Of a stretch of 64,000 bases of DNA, positions 28,357 through 37,000 are shown piece after piece. The DNA comes from Beijerinckia mobilis. Its GTDB lineage: Bacteria; Pseudomonadota; Alphaproteobacteria; Rhizobiales; Beijerinckiaceae. The notes under the pieces are model-generated. The model was not told the origin of the DNA. It saw only the letters and a list, made by a program, of their open reading frames with translations, and did not search any database. Each line of letters opens with the position of its first letter. Position 1 is the stretch's first letter. Where the stretch lies: the NCBI RefSeq assembly GCF_000745425.1, contig NZ_JQJH01000011.1, positions 1-64,000 of the forward strand, read 5' to 3'. The position numbers and the translations under genes are program-made.

Positions 28357-29250
28357 ATGAAACGGGATGAGCTGGGAGATCTGATTGCGTTTCTGACCGT
28401 CGCCGACGAGCGCAGCTTCACGCGCGCGGCCGCTCGCCTGGCGACATCACAATCGTCGCTCAGCCATACGGTCCGGCGTCTTGAGGAGCGGATGGGTGTG
28501 CGGTTGCTGACGCGCACAACCCGGAATGTCGCCCCGACGGATGCGGGCGAGCAACTCGCCGAAACCCTGCGGCCGGCCTTGAACGACATCGAGGCGAAGA
28601 TCAGTGCGATCAGCGCGCTGCGGCAGGAACCCGCCGGCTTGATCCGCATCACGACGAGCCATCACGCGGCGCAAAGCATCCTGATGCCGGCCGTCAAGCA
28701 ATTGATGAAGGACTATCCCGAAGTTTCGGTCGAACTCTCCGTCGACCAGCGGCTGACCGATCTGGTTGCCGAACGCTACGATGCCGGCATCCGCCTAGGC
28801 GAACAGGTCGAGAAGGATATGATCGCCGTGCGCATCGGCCCGGACCTGCGCATGGCGGTTGTCGGAGCGCCGGACTATTTCGCCATCCATCCGAAGCCAC
28901 TGACCCCGCACGATTTAACCAGGCATATCTGCATCAATCTGCGCCTGCCGACGCTCGGCGGCCTCTATGCCTGGGAACTCGAACACAACGGACGCCCGGT
29001 GAATGTCCGCGTCGAAGGGCAATTCATCTGCAACGATGTGGGGATGATTATCGATGCCGCCCTTGATGGGCTGGGCCTTGCCTGTTTGCCTGAAGACCAG
29101 TTTGATTCCCTGATCGACAATGGGCGGCTGGTGCGTGTGCTCGAAGATTGGTGCCCGCCGTTTCCGGGCTACCACCTCTATTATCCGAGCCGTCGCCAGA
29201 CGTCCCCGGCTTTCGCCTTGCTGATCGAGGCGCTCCGCTTTCGCGGCTGA
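28357..29250 (+). CDS. LysR-family transcriptional regulator
   Basis: The 297-aa protein has the LysR N-terminal helix-turn-helix (DLIAFLTVADERSFTRAAARL, about residues 7-27, then SSLSHTVRRLEERMGVRLL) and a periplasmic-binding-like effector domain. The shared 154-bp region with the divergent dehydrogenase is the expected operator site. LysR proteins of this group commonly activate the adjacent oxidoreductase in response to a reactive carbonyl or aromatic effector; the effector is not known here. Confidence 0.95.
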   Translation: MKRDELGDLIAFLTVADERSFTRAAARLATSQSSLSHTVRRLEERMGVRLLTRTTRNVAPTDAGEQLAETLRPALNDIEAKISAISALRQEPAGLIRITTSHHAAQSILMPAVKQLMKDYPEVSVELSVDQRLTDLVAERYDAGIRLGEQVEKDMIAVRIGPDLRMAVVGAPDYFAIHPKPLTPHDLTRHICINLRLPTLGGLYAWELEHNGRPVNVRVEGQFICNDVGMIIDAALDGLGLACLPEDQFDSLIDNGRLVRVLEDWCPPFPGYHLYYPSRRQTSPAFALLIEALRFRG

Positions 29251-29669
29251 TCGGCAGCAGCGCAGGCCCGAACCGCGGGAACGAAACTGTTTGGAATAAT
29301 GAGTACCCGAAGAGGCAGCCTTGAAGATCAGGATCGACCCGTCTTGGCAACCCGTCTTGGCAACCCCGTCCTGCCAACCAGGGACGCTTGGCGCACTGCA
29401 CCGGGTGATGATGAGAACTATGTCTACGCGATAGCCCTCCTTTAAGCCGGTTGGCCCCGCCCCGTGGTGCCGCGCAAACACCCCGACGCCGCAAGGGCGC
29501 GATGCGGTCGGGAAAGATTTAAGCTCTACGCGACCGCGCCATGAACGAGGTCTGCATTGGGGCCGACTGCGGACTGTCCTCTCCCATCCCTCCGATCTGG
29601 GACAGCCGCCGCGCGATTTCTCAAAGCCGCCATTCGGCGCGGAGAACCTCCGATTGCTCAATATCGGCA
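29251..29669. other. intergenic with one copy of a 30-bp dispersed repeat
   Basis: This 419-bp spacer lies between convergent LysR and AraC genes. It contains a short tandem CCGTCTTGGCAAC near 29339 and a 30-bp sequence at 29414-29443 that recurs at 32133-32162. No gene is supported. Confidence 0.45.
29414..29443. repeat. 30-bp repeat, copy 1
   Basis: The core GAACTATGTCTACGC followed by ATAGCCCT is shared with 32133-32162 with few mismatches. Both copies lie downstream of accessory genes. Confidence 0.5.
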
Positions 29670-30665
29670 TTATGACTGTGAAACTGCTGATTTAATACCG
29701 GCGGGAGGAATCCCGAATTGAGCTTTGAACGCTCGGCTGAAAGCCGCATCGGAGTCGTAACCCACCTGCCTGGCGACATCGCCGACACGGGCATTGGCCT
29801 GGCTGAGAAGCCCGTGAGCAAGGGTGAGCCGCCATCGATTCTGGTAGGACAACGGCGCTTCCTTGACCAGGGAAGAGAACCTTTCGGCAAAGCTGGACCT
29901 GGACATTCCGGCCGCGTTTGCCAGGTCGGCCACGCTCCATTTGCGGAAAGGTTCGTCGTGAATGGCCTTAAGGGCGCGGCTGATGCGGGGGTCCCCCAAC
30001 GCGCCTAGCCATCCTGTGTCGCTGGCGTTCTTGGTCTGCGCCCAGGTTCGGATGACGCGGATGATCAGAACGTCGATGAGGCGCGAGATCATAACCGAAG
30101 AGCCGGGGTGCACCATCTGGGCTTCCATCATCATGAAATAGGCCAATCCCTCGAGCCATCCGCCAGTCTGGCCGCCCGACTTTGCAATATGGATCACGGC
30201 CGGAAGGGCTGAGACGACCCATGGCACGGCTGTGCTCTCGAAATGGAATGCCCCGGCGATAACCCTGGTCTGCTCGCCATTGCCGCCATGGCGAAGACCC
30301 AGCTGTTCTGCCGTGAACTGCTCTCTCATCAAGTCGGCGGCGTCTGCCGCAGTCGCATCGCTGCCATCGCCGAGGATATAGCCGGTTCCTCGTGGCAGCA
30401 TGACGAGGTCGCCTGCGACCGCCTTCACGGGGGGAGCGTCGGCCGCCTGCGCGATCAAGCTTCCTTCCAGGACCACGAAGAAATAGGCCGACCCCGGCTC
30501 GAACCGCAGCGCCCATGGGTGGCTCAACTCGGCGGAAAACACCAATTCCCCGCGCAGCCGTACGAGGTCGAGCATTTGGGACAACAAATCGACTCGAGAG
30601 GCGAGCATGGCCCCAAATCCGGACGATGGAGCATGTCTTGCGGGGTTCCGATCATGGTGTTCCAT
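29670..30665 (-). CDS. AraC-family transcriptional regulator (cupin-type sensor)
   Basis: The 331-aa protein has an N-terminal cupin-like AraC-binding domain (PWALRFEPGSAYFFVVLEGS, GDLVMLPRGTGYIL) and two C-terminal helix-turn-helix motifs (WSVADLANAAGMSRSSFAERF and VGDVARQVGYDSDAAFSRAF). It belongs to the AraC group with the AraC_binding_2/DUF6597-like sensor that usually controls an adjacent detoxifying enzyme. It is divergent from the alpha/beta hydrolase at 30835 with a 169-bp shared control region. A start at 30665 is preferred; 30686 is possible. Confidence 0.92.
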   Translation of the reverse strand: MEHHDRNPARHAPSSGFGAMLASRVDLLSQMLDLVRLRGELVFSAELSHPWALRFEPGSAYFFVVLEGSLIAQAADAPPVKAVAGDLVMLPRGTGYILGDGSDATAADAADLMREQFTAEQLGLRHGGNGEQTRVIAGAFHFESTAVPWVVSALPAVIHIAKSGGQTGGWLEGLAYFMMMEAQMVHPGSSVMISRLIDVLIIRVIRTWAQTKNASDTGWLGALGDPRISRALKAIHDEPFRKWSVADLANAAGMSRSSFAERFSSLVKEAPLSYQNRWRLTLAHGLLSQANARVGDVARQVGYDSDAAFSRAFKAQFGIPPAGIKSAVSQS

Positions 30666-30834
30666 GTCGCCAAACCGTAAGTTCAAGAGGTCTTCAGAGA
30701 CGAAATATCCAGATAAACCATAATGTTACCGCAGACACCAGATTTGACCGGTCCGGCAGAAACTCAGCCGACAGCATTGCAGATTATCCGCACGCAAATC
30801 AACTGCACTCATGCCCAGCCAATGGAGCACCAAA

Positions 30835-31605
30835 ATGAAAACCCTTCTTATGTCCGCCCTCGTTCTCTCCACAGCCATGCTGGGCGTCGTTCCGGCGTTT
30901 GCCCAAACCGCTCGGCCCGCAAAGGCCATCAAGAATATCGTGCTGGTTCATGGCGCCTTTGTCGATGAGACGAGCTGGGACGGCGTCGCCGCTATCCTCA
31001 CCGCCAAGGGATACCACGTCGCTGCCGTCAAGAACCCGCTGACCTTGCTCGCTGATGATGTGGCCGCCACCGACGCCGTGCTTGACGCACAGGACGGTCC
31101 GACGGTCCTGGTGGGGCACTCCTGGGCCGGTGTCGTGATCGGCGAAGCCGGCGACAACCCGAAGGTGGCATCGTTGGTCTATGTTTCAGCCTTCGCACCG
31201 GACAAGGGCGAGACGGTTTCCGCCCTGTCGGAGCGCGGACCCGCCACACCGGGCGTCAAGGCGATCCACCCCGACGCCAAAGGCTACCTCACGATCGACC
31301 CCGCGGTGTTCCCCAGCGCCGTGGCCGGCGACCTGCCCAAGGAAGTCGGGGAGCATTTGGCGGCCCACCAGATGCCGATCAATCACACCGCGTTCGACGC
31401 AGCCACGGAAGTTGCCGCCTGGCACGACAAGCCGAGCTGGTATGTGCTCACTTCCAAGGATCAGGTTCTCGACCCGCATGCGCAGGCTTTCTTCGCCGAG
31501 CGGATCAAGGCCAAGGTGACGACGGTCAAGGGAAGCCACGCTTCGCTCGCCTCGCATGCCGCTGAGGTTGCCGCGGTCATCGAAGCTGCCGCAGGGGCCA
31601 AGTAA
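30835..31605 (+). CDS. exported alpha/beta-fold hydrolase
   Basis: The 256-aa protein starts with a signal peptide (MKTLLMSALVLSTAMLGVVP, cleavage near AFAQ). A GGAG site seven bases before the ATG at 30835 fixes the start. VLVHGAFVDETSW is the oxyanion region, GHSWAG holds the nucleophile Ser, and a C-terminal His occurs in KGSHASLASH. This is the short esterase-like subgroup (EstC-like) frequent in accessory regions. It is probably periplasmic and controlled by the divergent AraC regulator. The substrate is not known. Confidence 0.92.
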   Translation: MKTLLMSALVLSTAMLGVVPAFAQTARPAKAIKNIVLVHGAFVDETSWDGVAAILTAKGYHVAAVKNPLTLLADDVAATDAVLDAQDGPTVLVGHSWAGVVIGEAGDNPKVASLVYVSAFAPDKGETVSALSERGPATPGVKAIHPDAKGYLTIDPAVFPSAVAGDLPKEVGEHLAAHQMPINHTAFDAATEVAAWHDKPSWYVLTSKDQVLDPHAQAFFAERIKAKVTTVKGSHASLASHAAEVAAVIEAAAGAK

Positions 31606-32228
31606 CGTCGTCAATAATCCGACGCCGCCGCCGGCTCTCCGGTGGCGGTGTCGCGTGCTCGTTGTTCCCAGTTTCCCCCGCCCAAACGGGGCATGGTCGA
31701 AGGGGCCGTCTGACGGTCAAGCCCCGCGGGCTCGATCCAACAGCCGAACCAGGAAGGACCTAGGAAACGACAGAGCAGCACCAGGGCGGGACGCACTGAC
31801 ACCATGGTCGCTCGAACAAATAAGCGCTTCTTTCCAGACCCTCTGTCCAGAACCGCCCGTTCGTGTCCCATCCCGCTCCTGACAAGCTGTCGATTTACCC
31901 GGCCATCCGCTTTCACGTGCTCGATAATGCAACCCCTACGACCGACATGGGGCGCACTCCTCGCTATATTCGGCCGGCGGCGATACGAACTTTTCTGCCG
32001 CAGAACGCCGCCATTTCTACGCTCTCTTGCGCGCGGGCTGCGCCTCTGCCGGATACGGGAGCGTACGTTCGGTGATAATGCGCAATGAGTTGAGTCATCT
32101 GCAGAATTTGGCGCGCCGCGCCGGGTGAAGATGGGAACTATGTCTACGCTATAGCCCTCTAAGGCCACACCTCCCCCTATACCGCGCGAACACTGCCCTT
32201 TCCCTGAGAACAAGCGCCTCGGCAGATG
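31606..32228. other. intergenic with the second 30-bp repeat copy
   Basis: This 623-bp stretch has no supported gene; a long minus-strand frame is low complexity and lacks a recognisable product. The 30-bp repeat is at 32133-32162. The region is GC-rich with several short dyads. Confidence 0.45.
32133..32162. repeat. 30-bp repeat, copy 2
   Basis: It shares GAACTATGTCTACGC and ATAGCCCTC with 29414-29443, in the same orientation. Confidence 0.5.
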
Positions 32229-33293
32229 TCACTTCCCGCTGATCTGCACGTCGTCAAGCTGGTCGAGAAGTGCATATCCGAAGGCGGAGGCCGGCGTGAA
32301 CGAGCCGGCAAGACCGTCGTGGCTCAGCATCTTTTCGACATTGACCAAAGTCGCCTTTGCGGTTTCTGCATAGCCTTCGCCTGTTTCCAGGTAAAAGAGA
32401 TGCGAGCGACCGAGACGGTCCCAGGCCTCCACCCATATGCGGGACCGGAATTCCGCCGGGTTGCCCGGTGATTGCGCGGTCTGGGGCTTCGATCCAATGC
32501 GGCCCGCCCGCTTGCGCAGGGCCGGGATCGACAATGCGAGGCGAAGCCACGGCGACAGAAGACGCAGGATGCGCGCCTTCCCCGCAGACAATTGCCGGCC
32601 GACAACGATGTCGTGTATATTCGTGGAGCGATACAAGGCCGCCAGTTCTCCCAGCGGTGCAGCGGCAAAAGAACGACTTTCGCCACGGTCTTTGAAAGTC
32701 CAGTGGGTGTGCGCAAGGGGGCGGCGGCGCAATTTCCCAAGTTCAACGGCATAGCCACCCTTGGCCAACACCTCGACCACGGTGCGCCGCACCGTCGCGG
32801 TCGTCTGGGCGTTGTCAGCAGCGACGGACACTCTCAACCGAACCGCATCCTGCACGCGGGACAAGGCATAATGGGCCAGGCACTCGCCGAAGGTCACACC
32901 GAAGCCCGCGCCGGTGAGGATGGCAATTCCAGCCTTTTTCGCGGCGGCGTCGTGCCGGGCAAGGGTCCGTATATGATGAAATTCGCCGGAGATATCGGCA
33001 TAGGCGGTGCCGACATCCAGGCAGGCGGCGATAAGTCGGGCGCCGGTCTCGGAAAAGGGACCAGCGGCGTTCAGCACCAGATCCACCTCACCCAAGGCAG
33101 CGCACAGCGCTTGTTTGTCGTCCAGCGAAACCACCCGGTAGGGAAGATCATGGGTCCTGGCAAGTTCTTGCAGCCGGTTTCGATCTCTTCCGGCGATGGA
33201 GGGACGGTGCCCGCGACGAAGCGCGTCATCCAGGATCATCCCGCCAGTGAAGCCATAAGCGCCGTAAAGCATCCATTGCTGGTTCGCGGCCAT
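32229..33293 (-). CDS. saccharopine dehydrogenase-like / trans-acting enoyl reductase family protein
   Basis: The 354-aa protein has an N-terminal Rossmann motif (LYGAYGFTGGMILDDALRRG), RDRNRLQEL and VDLVLNAAGPFSETG, the pattern of the saccharopine-dehydrogenase-like NAD(P)-binding family. Members reduce varied substrates and the specific reaction cannot be read here. The ATG at 33293 lies two bases after the stop of the upstream membrane-protein gene; a TTG at 33299 would overlap it. The pair is probably translationally coupled and divergent from a LysR gene. Confidence 0.88.
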   Translation of the reverse strand: MAANQQWMLYGAYGFTGGMILDDALRRGHRPSIAGRDRNRLQELARTHDLPYRVVSLDDKQALCAALGEVDLVLNAAGPFSETGARLIAACLDVGTAYADISGEFHHIRTLARHDAAAKKAGIAILTGAGFGVTFGECLAHYALSRVQDAVRLRVSVAADNAQTTATVRRTVVEVLAKGGYAVELGKLRRRPLAHTHWTFKDRGESRSFAAAPLGELAALYRSTNIHDIVVGRQLSAGKARILRLLSPWLRLALSIPALRKRAGRIGSKPQTAQSPGNPAEFRSRIWVEAWDRLGRSHLFYLETGEGYAETAKATLVNVEKMLSHDGLAGSFTPASAFGYALLDQLDDVQISGK

Positions 33294-33295
33294 GA

Positions 33296-33814
33296 TCAAT
33301 GTCCTCCCGCCATTGCAAACAACTTCAATCCGGCGAACCCCACCAGACTGACAAGCGTCGCGAAGAACGCGATGAATTTGATCTGTGTGAAGAATGAAGC
33401 CGCCGACACAAGTCTATCCCGCCTGCGCGGCAAGGCCGCCAGCACACGCAGCAGAGCCAGGTTTTCGAGATAGTCCGCGCCGGCAGAGGCAACGGGGAAG
33501 ACGGTCGCCAATGTCAGCCAGGCCAAACCTTCTCCCGCCCAGCGTGAACACCAATCCACCAGCAAGCTCAGGAACAGGCCGTAGACGGCGGGAAAAATCA
33601 TGTCCAGCAGCAGCAGCCTGCGCCAATGCGCGATCCCGCCGGCACCATAGCTTTCGATCAGGCGATATGTTTCATCCGGACGATAACCGAATGTCAGATC
33701 AGGCGACGGCCTGCCGTTGCCGATCGCCTTGAGAGCAGGTGTGCCGATTGGAGACATCCAAAACAGCGAGAGGAATGCGAGCGTAAGAAGACCAGAGGCA
33801 ATCAGAAGCGTCAT
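33296..33814 (-). CDS. membrane protein, unknown function
   Basis: The 172-aa protein has an N-terminal hydrophobic segment MTLLIASGLLTLAFLSLFWM and three more helices (LLLDMIFPAVYGLFLSLLVD, LAWLTLATVFPVASAGADYL, FIAFFATLVSLVGFAGLKLF). No known motif is visible. It is the first gene of a two-gene unit with the saccharopine-dehydrogenase-like gene and is divergent from a LysR regulator only 79 bp away, which suggests common control. Confidence 0.82.
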   Translation of the reverse strand: MTLLIASGLLTLAFLSLFWMSPIGTPALKAIGNGRPSPDLTFGYRPDETYRLIESYGAGGIAHWRRLLLLDMIFPAVYGLFLSLLVDWCSRWAGEGLAWLTLATVFPVASAGADYLENLALLRVLAALPRRRDRLVSAASFFTQIKFIAFFATLVSLVGFAGLKLFAMAGGH

Positions 33815-33858
33815 GGCAGTGTTTCCAGCAGAATTGCTGGGGTTTTGTCTGGTTTTTT

Positions 33859-33886
33859 GATATTACTCTAATTCATAATCAATATC
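33859..33886. promoter_or_regulatory. putative LysR operator dyad
   Basis: GATATT at 33859-33864 and AATATC at 33881-33886 form a perfect interrupted dyad in the short AT-rich gap between the LysR gene and its divergent target. The position fits a LysR recognition site. Confidence 0.45.
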
Positions 33887-33893
33887 TAAAATC

Positions 33894-34838
33894 ATGAATC
33901 AGATTGATCTAAAGCGCTTCGACCTGAACCTTCTTGCCGTCTTCGACGCGCTGATGCAGGAGCGTCATGTGGGGCGCGCTGGCGAGCGGCTCGGGCTTAC
34001 GCAGCCCGCGGTCAGTCATGCGCTCGCGCGGTTGCGCGCGCTGGCTGATGACACGCTTTTCGTCAAGCATGCGCGCGGCGTGAAGCCGACGGCGCGCGCC
34101 ATCGAATTGGCGGAAACGATCGGGCCAGCACTGGCGGTGCTTCGTGCAAGCTTTGGCATACGGACCGCCTTCGATCCGTCGTCGGCATCGAGGACGATCG
34201 TCATCGGCTCGTCCGACTATGTGGAATTGGCGCTGCTGCCGGCGGTGGTCGCCCGCCTTCGCCACGAGGCTCCGAAGATCGACATTCGAATCCGCTCCAT
34301 CACACAGGGCGATGTGGAACAGGCGATGCGGCGGCGCGACATCGATCTTGCCATCGGGCCCCTGACGGCAAGCCCCGGCTCGGTGCTGGCGACACCGCTC
34401 TTTTCCGACCGGCTGGTTCTGGTCGCGAGACAAGGGCATCCGGGTTTGGCGCAGCCGCTGACGGTCGAAGCATTCGCCGGTCTCCATTATCTGCTGGTAT
34501 CGCAAAGCGGCGATGCGTCGGGCATCGTTGACGACGCTTTGCGGGAGTTCGGTCTCGAGCGAAGGGTCGCGCTAACGATCCCGCACTTTTCCGCAGCACC
34601 TTTTCTGATCGCGGAAACCGATCTGGTCGCCATGTTGCCTGAACGGATTGCAAAGCCACTTTGTGCCCCTGCAAGCGTGACCATCCACGATTGTCCTCTT
34701 GATGTCCCGCCATGGGTGGTGGGTATCGCGCAGCCTCAGGAAGGCCAAATGGATCCCTGCCTGTCATGGTTGGTTACGCTGATCCGGAAAGTAGTTTCCG
34801 ATGGAGCGGACGGAGAGCGCATCCGTCAAGCCGTTTGA
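33894..34838 (+). CDS. LysR-family regulator (NodD/PcpR-like subgroup)
   Basis: The 314-aa protein starts MNQIDLKRFDLNLLAVFDAL, the opening typical of the NodD/NahR/PcpR-like LysR branch. The helix-turn-helix runs through HVGRAGERLGLTQPAVSHAL. The effector domain contains VIGSSDYVELALLPAVVARL. It probably regulates the divergent membrane protein/reductase pair through the operator-like dyad just upstream of its start. The inducer is unknown. Confidence 0.94.
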   Translation: MNQIDLKRFDLNLLAVFDALMQERHVGRAGERLGLTQPAVSHALARLRALADDTLFVKHARGVKPTARAIELAETIGPALAVLRASFGIRTAFDPSSASRTIVIGSSDYVELALLPAVVARLRHEAPKIDIRIRSITQGDVEQAMRRRDIDLAIGPLTASPGSVLATPLFSDRLVLVARQGHPGLAQPLTVEAFAGLHYLLVSQSGDASGIVDDALREFGLERRVALTIPHFSAAPFLIAETDLVAMLPERIAKPLCAPASVTIHDCPLDVPPWVVGIAQPQEGQMDPCLSWLVTLIRKVVSDGADGERIRQAV

Positions 34839-34953
34839 CATCGCCCCGGAACTTCAACGGTTTTGTTTGCAACGGCGGGAGGAGTTGACGGCCTCCTTTG
34901 CGATGCCGACTGCCAAGTCCTGCTAACATTGAATGATCCGCGCAAATGACAAA

Positions 34954-35745
34954 TCAAGCGGGCAACATGCCATTGGAGCGATACCAACCGACCTCGTCAG
35001 CCAATGTTTCTTCCATCGGCTTGAATTCCATTCCCAGTTCCTTCTTGATCTTGGAATGGTCGAAATGACTGTGTCCGGCTTCCTGACGCATTTGCTGTAC
35101 CGTCACCAGGCTGAGCAGCGCAGGGCGGCGGTAATGCGGGCAGTCACTTCCTGCAGCTCGGCAATTGTCCAAAGAAGCGGTGCGGGGATAGCACGCTTCG
35201 GCGCGGGGATGCCGGTCGTTCACTCGTAAAGCTTTATCAGGTCTGCCATCGTCATGTGCCGTTCGGCCGAGAGAGAGTGTTCGCCGCGGCGACCATTACG
35301 CAGCGCGAGGATCTGCGCCTTTGCCACGTCCCGCGTATCGACGAATGCGAATGTCGCGGGTGGAATGCCAGGCAGCTTGCGCTGCACATAATCCAAAGTG
35401 AACTGCCCCGCCGAGGTCGGGCCTCGGTCACCTGGACCATGCATCCATCCGGGCATGATGAAGACGCCGAAACTGTCCGGATGCCGATCTAGAGCATGTT
35501 CGGATGTTTCCGAACTGCTCCACTTGGAGAAATTAGAGTATTTTCAAGGATTTTGAATCGCGTAGCGATTCAATCCGAACCGAAAATGCTCTAGGTGTTC
35601 GAAGACCTTTTCGTCGGACAAAATTTTCGCGCGATAATAGTCATCTGCATCGCTCAACGGACGTTTCATGGTTTCGTCGACCATTTCGCCCTTGCGACCG
35701 TTCACGACCGCGATCGAACTCGTGTGAACGAATTGCCATACGCTA
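34954..35745 (-). pseudogene. SDR/NAD-dependent epimerase gene, frameshifted and split by a 106-bp repeat
   Basis: Three pieces of one atypical short-chain dehydrogenase are readable: FVHTSSIAVVNGRKGEM to RAKILSDEKVFEHL (about 35739-35595), HPDSFGVFIMPGWMHGPGDR to HMTMADLIKLYE (35480-35223), and, in a shifted frame, RRPALLSLVTVQQMRQEAG to GWYRSNGMLPA (to 34954). The palindromic element at 35489-35594 sits between the first two. The N-terminal Rossmann half is missing. The gene is dead. Confidence 0.75.
35489..35594. mobile_element. 106-bp palindromic element (MITE/REP-like) inserted in a gene
   Basis: The ends are inverted repeats: CTAGAGCATGTTCGGAT on the left, and CTAGAGCATTTTCGGTTCGG read inward from the right. 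It contains the inner dyad GAATCGCGTAGCGATTC. It interrupts the coding sequence of an SDR pseudogene, so it moved into place. Related but diverged sequences occur at 7688 and possibly 49831, 52118 and 63541. No transposase is encoded. Confidence 0.65.
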
Positions 35746-36068
35746 ATCGGTCACGCTCGAAATTCGTCCTGGCTGCGCGGCAGCAAAAATCCGCTTTCCG
35801 AGGCCTTCTCGGATCTCGATCGATTGGCCGCCAATGTCTGCCGGCAGGGATGGCCCCAAATGCAGCCACGACTGAGATGGGCGAGCACAATTGCTGTTCA
35901 AAGGCCGTTACGCGATTTCAGCGCAGGAAGATCGACTGTCAGCGATTCGAGCTTTTCACCGCAGAACGCCGTCGTTTCCACGGTCTTAAATTTACAGCCT
36001 TCGCTCTATTCGTGCACAAGCGCGCGTTCAGCGGCTATAGCCCATTATGGAGGGAAATCGGCGAAATT
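35746..36068. other. intergenic before tRNA-Arg
   Basis: No supported gene is present in this 323-bp stretch. It may hold further remnants of the SDR gene's missing N-terminus, but none is recognisable. Confidence 0.4.
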
Positions 36069-36145
<77 letters not shown>

Positions 36146-36382
36146 CTTGCAGGGACTTTAGACCAAATCCGCTACTGACGCCAAGAGGCTTCCTCCATAA
36201 AGGTGTCTTTTCTTTGCTTCTAAAAGCGTTCCGCACTGGCCGGGGAATGGTTTTTGCTGTTTTCTATAAGCCTCTGCGGCATGGATCCGCTGCGGAGCCA
36301 CCATTTGTGTGAAACTCGGCATTCCGATTCGCAATGCGAATCACCCAAGCTCCACACCGCCCTTGCAAGAGGCCACCGCCCG

Positions 36383-36997
36383 ATGAACGCTTCCTCGACG
36401 GATGCCCGCCTTCACGCGCCCGCCGCCGCGCGCAATCGCGACGCGATTCTCACGGTACTGAAAGCTCATTTACCGCCTGAAGGGATACTTCTCGAAATTG
36501 CCAGCGGTTCGGGTGAACACAGCATCCATTTCGCGCAAGGACTGCCCGGCTACACCATTCAACCAACCGATCGGGATGAACGGGCGCGTGCCAGCATCAG
36601 CGCCTGGATCGCCGCTTCCGGCGTCACCAATGTGCGCCCGCCACTCGCGCTCGATGCGACGATCCGACCCTGGACGATTGAGGGCGTGACCGCCATCCTC
36701 TGCATCAATATGATCCATATTTCGCCCTGGGCGGCGACAGAGGGCCTGTTTGCGGAAGCGTCCCGCCTTCTGGCACCCGGCCAGTTTCTGTTCACTTATG
36801 GACCCTATAAACGCGATGGCGCGCATACGAGCGATAGCAATGCACGGTTTGATGCCGATCTGCGCCGCGAAAACCCGCTCTGGGGCGTTCGCGATCTCGA
36901 AGCCGTCATCGCTCTGGCGGCAGCCAATGGATTTTCCACGCCCGAGATCACGCAGATGCCCGCCAACAATCTCACCTTGACGTTCCAGAAACGGTAA
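36383..36997 (+). CDS. SAM-dependent methyltransferase-like protein (DUF938)
   Basis: The 204-aa protein carries LLEIASGSGEHSIHFAQGLP (SAM-binding motif I), TAILCINMIHISPW and FTYGPYKRDGAHTSDSNARF, all standard for the DUF938 class I methyltransferase-like family. The substrate is unknown in general for this family. The start at 36383 (MNASSTDARLHAPAAARNRD) is chosen because homology begins there; the longer frame adds 43 unrelated residues. It is convergent with the kinase gene, which ends four bases away. Confidence 0.9.
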   Translation: MNASSTDARLHAPAAARNRDAILTVLKAHLPPEGILLEIASGSGEHSIHFAQGLPGYTIQPTDRDERARASISAWIAASGVTNVRPPLALDATIRPWTIEGVTAILCINMIHISPWAATEGLFAEASRLLAPGQFLFTYGPYKRDGAHTSDSNARFDADLRRENPLWGVRDLEAVIALAAANGFSTPEITQMPANNLTLTFQKR

Positions 36998-37000
36998 AAG

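Noticed and set aside
31611-32213. 200-codon minus-strand frame
   Set aside because: Low complexity, no start signal, and it covers the 30-bp repeat; it shares EGY-x-VDIV with a shadow frame at 29.4 kb only because the DNA repeat is shared.
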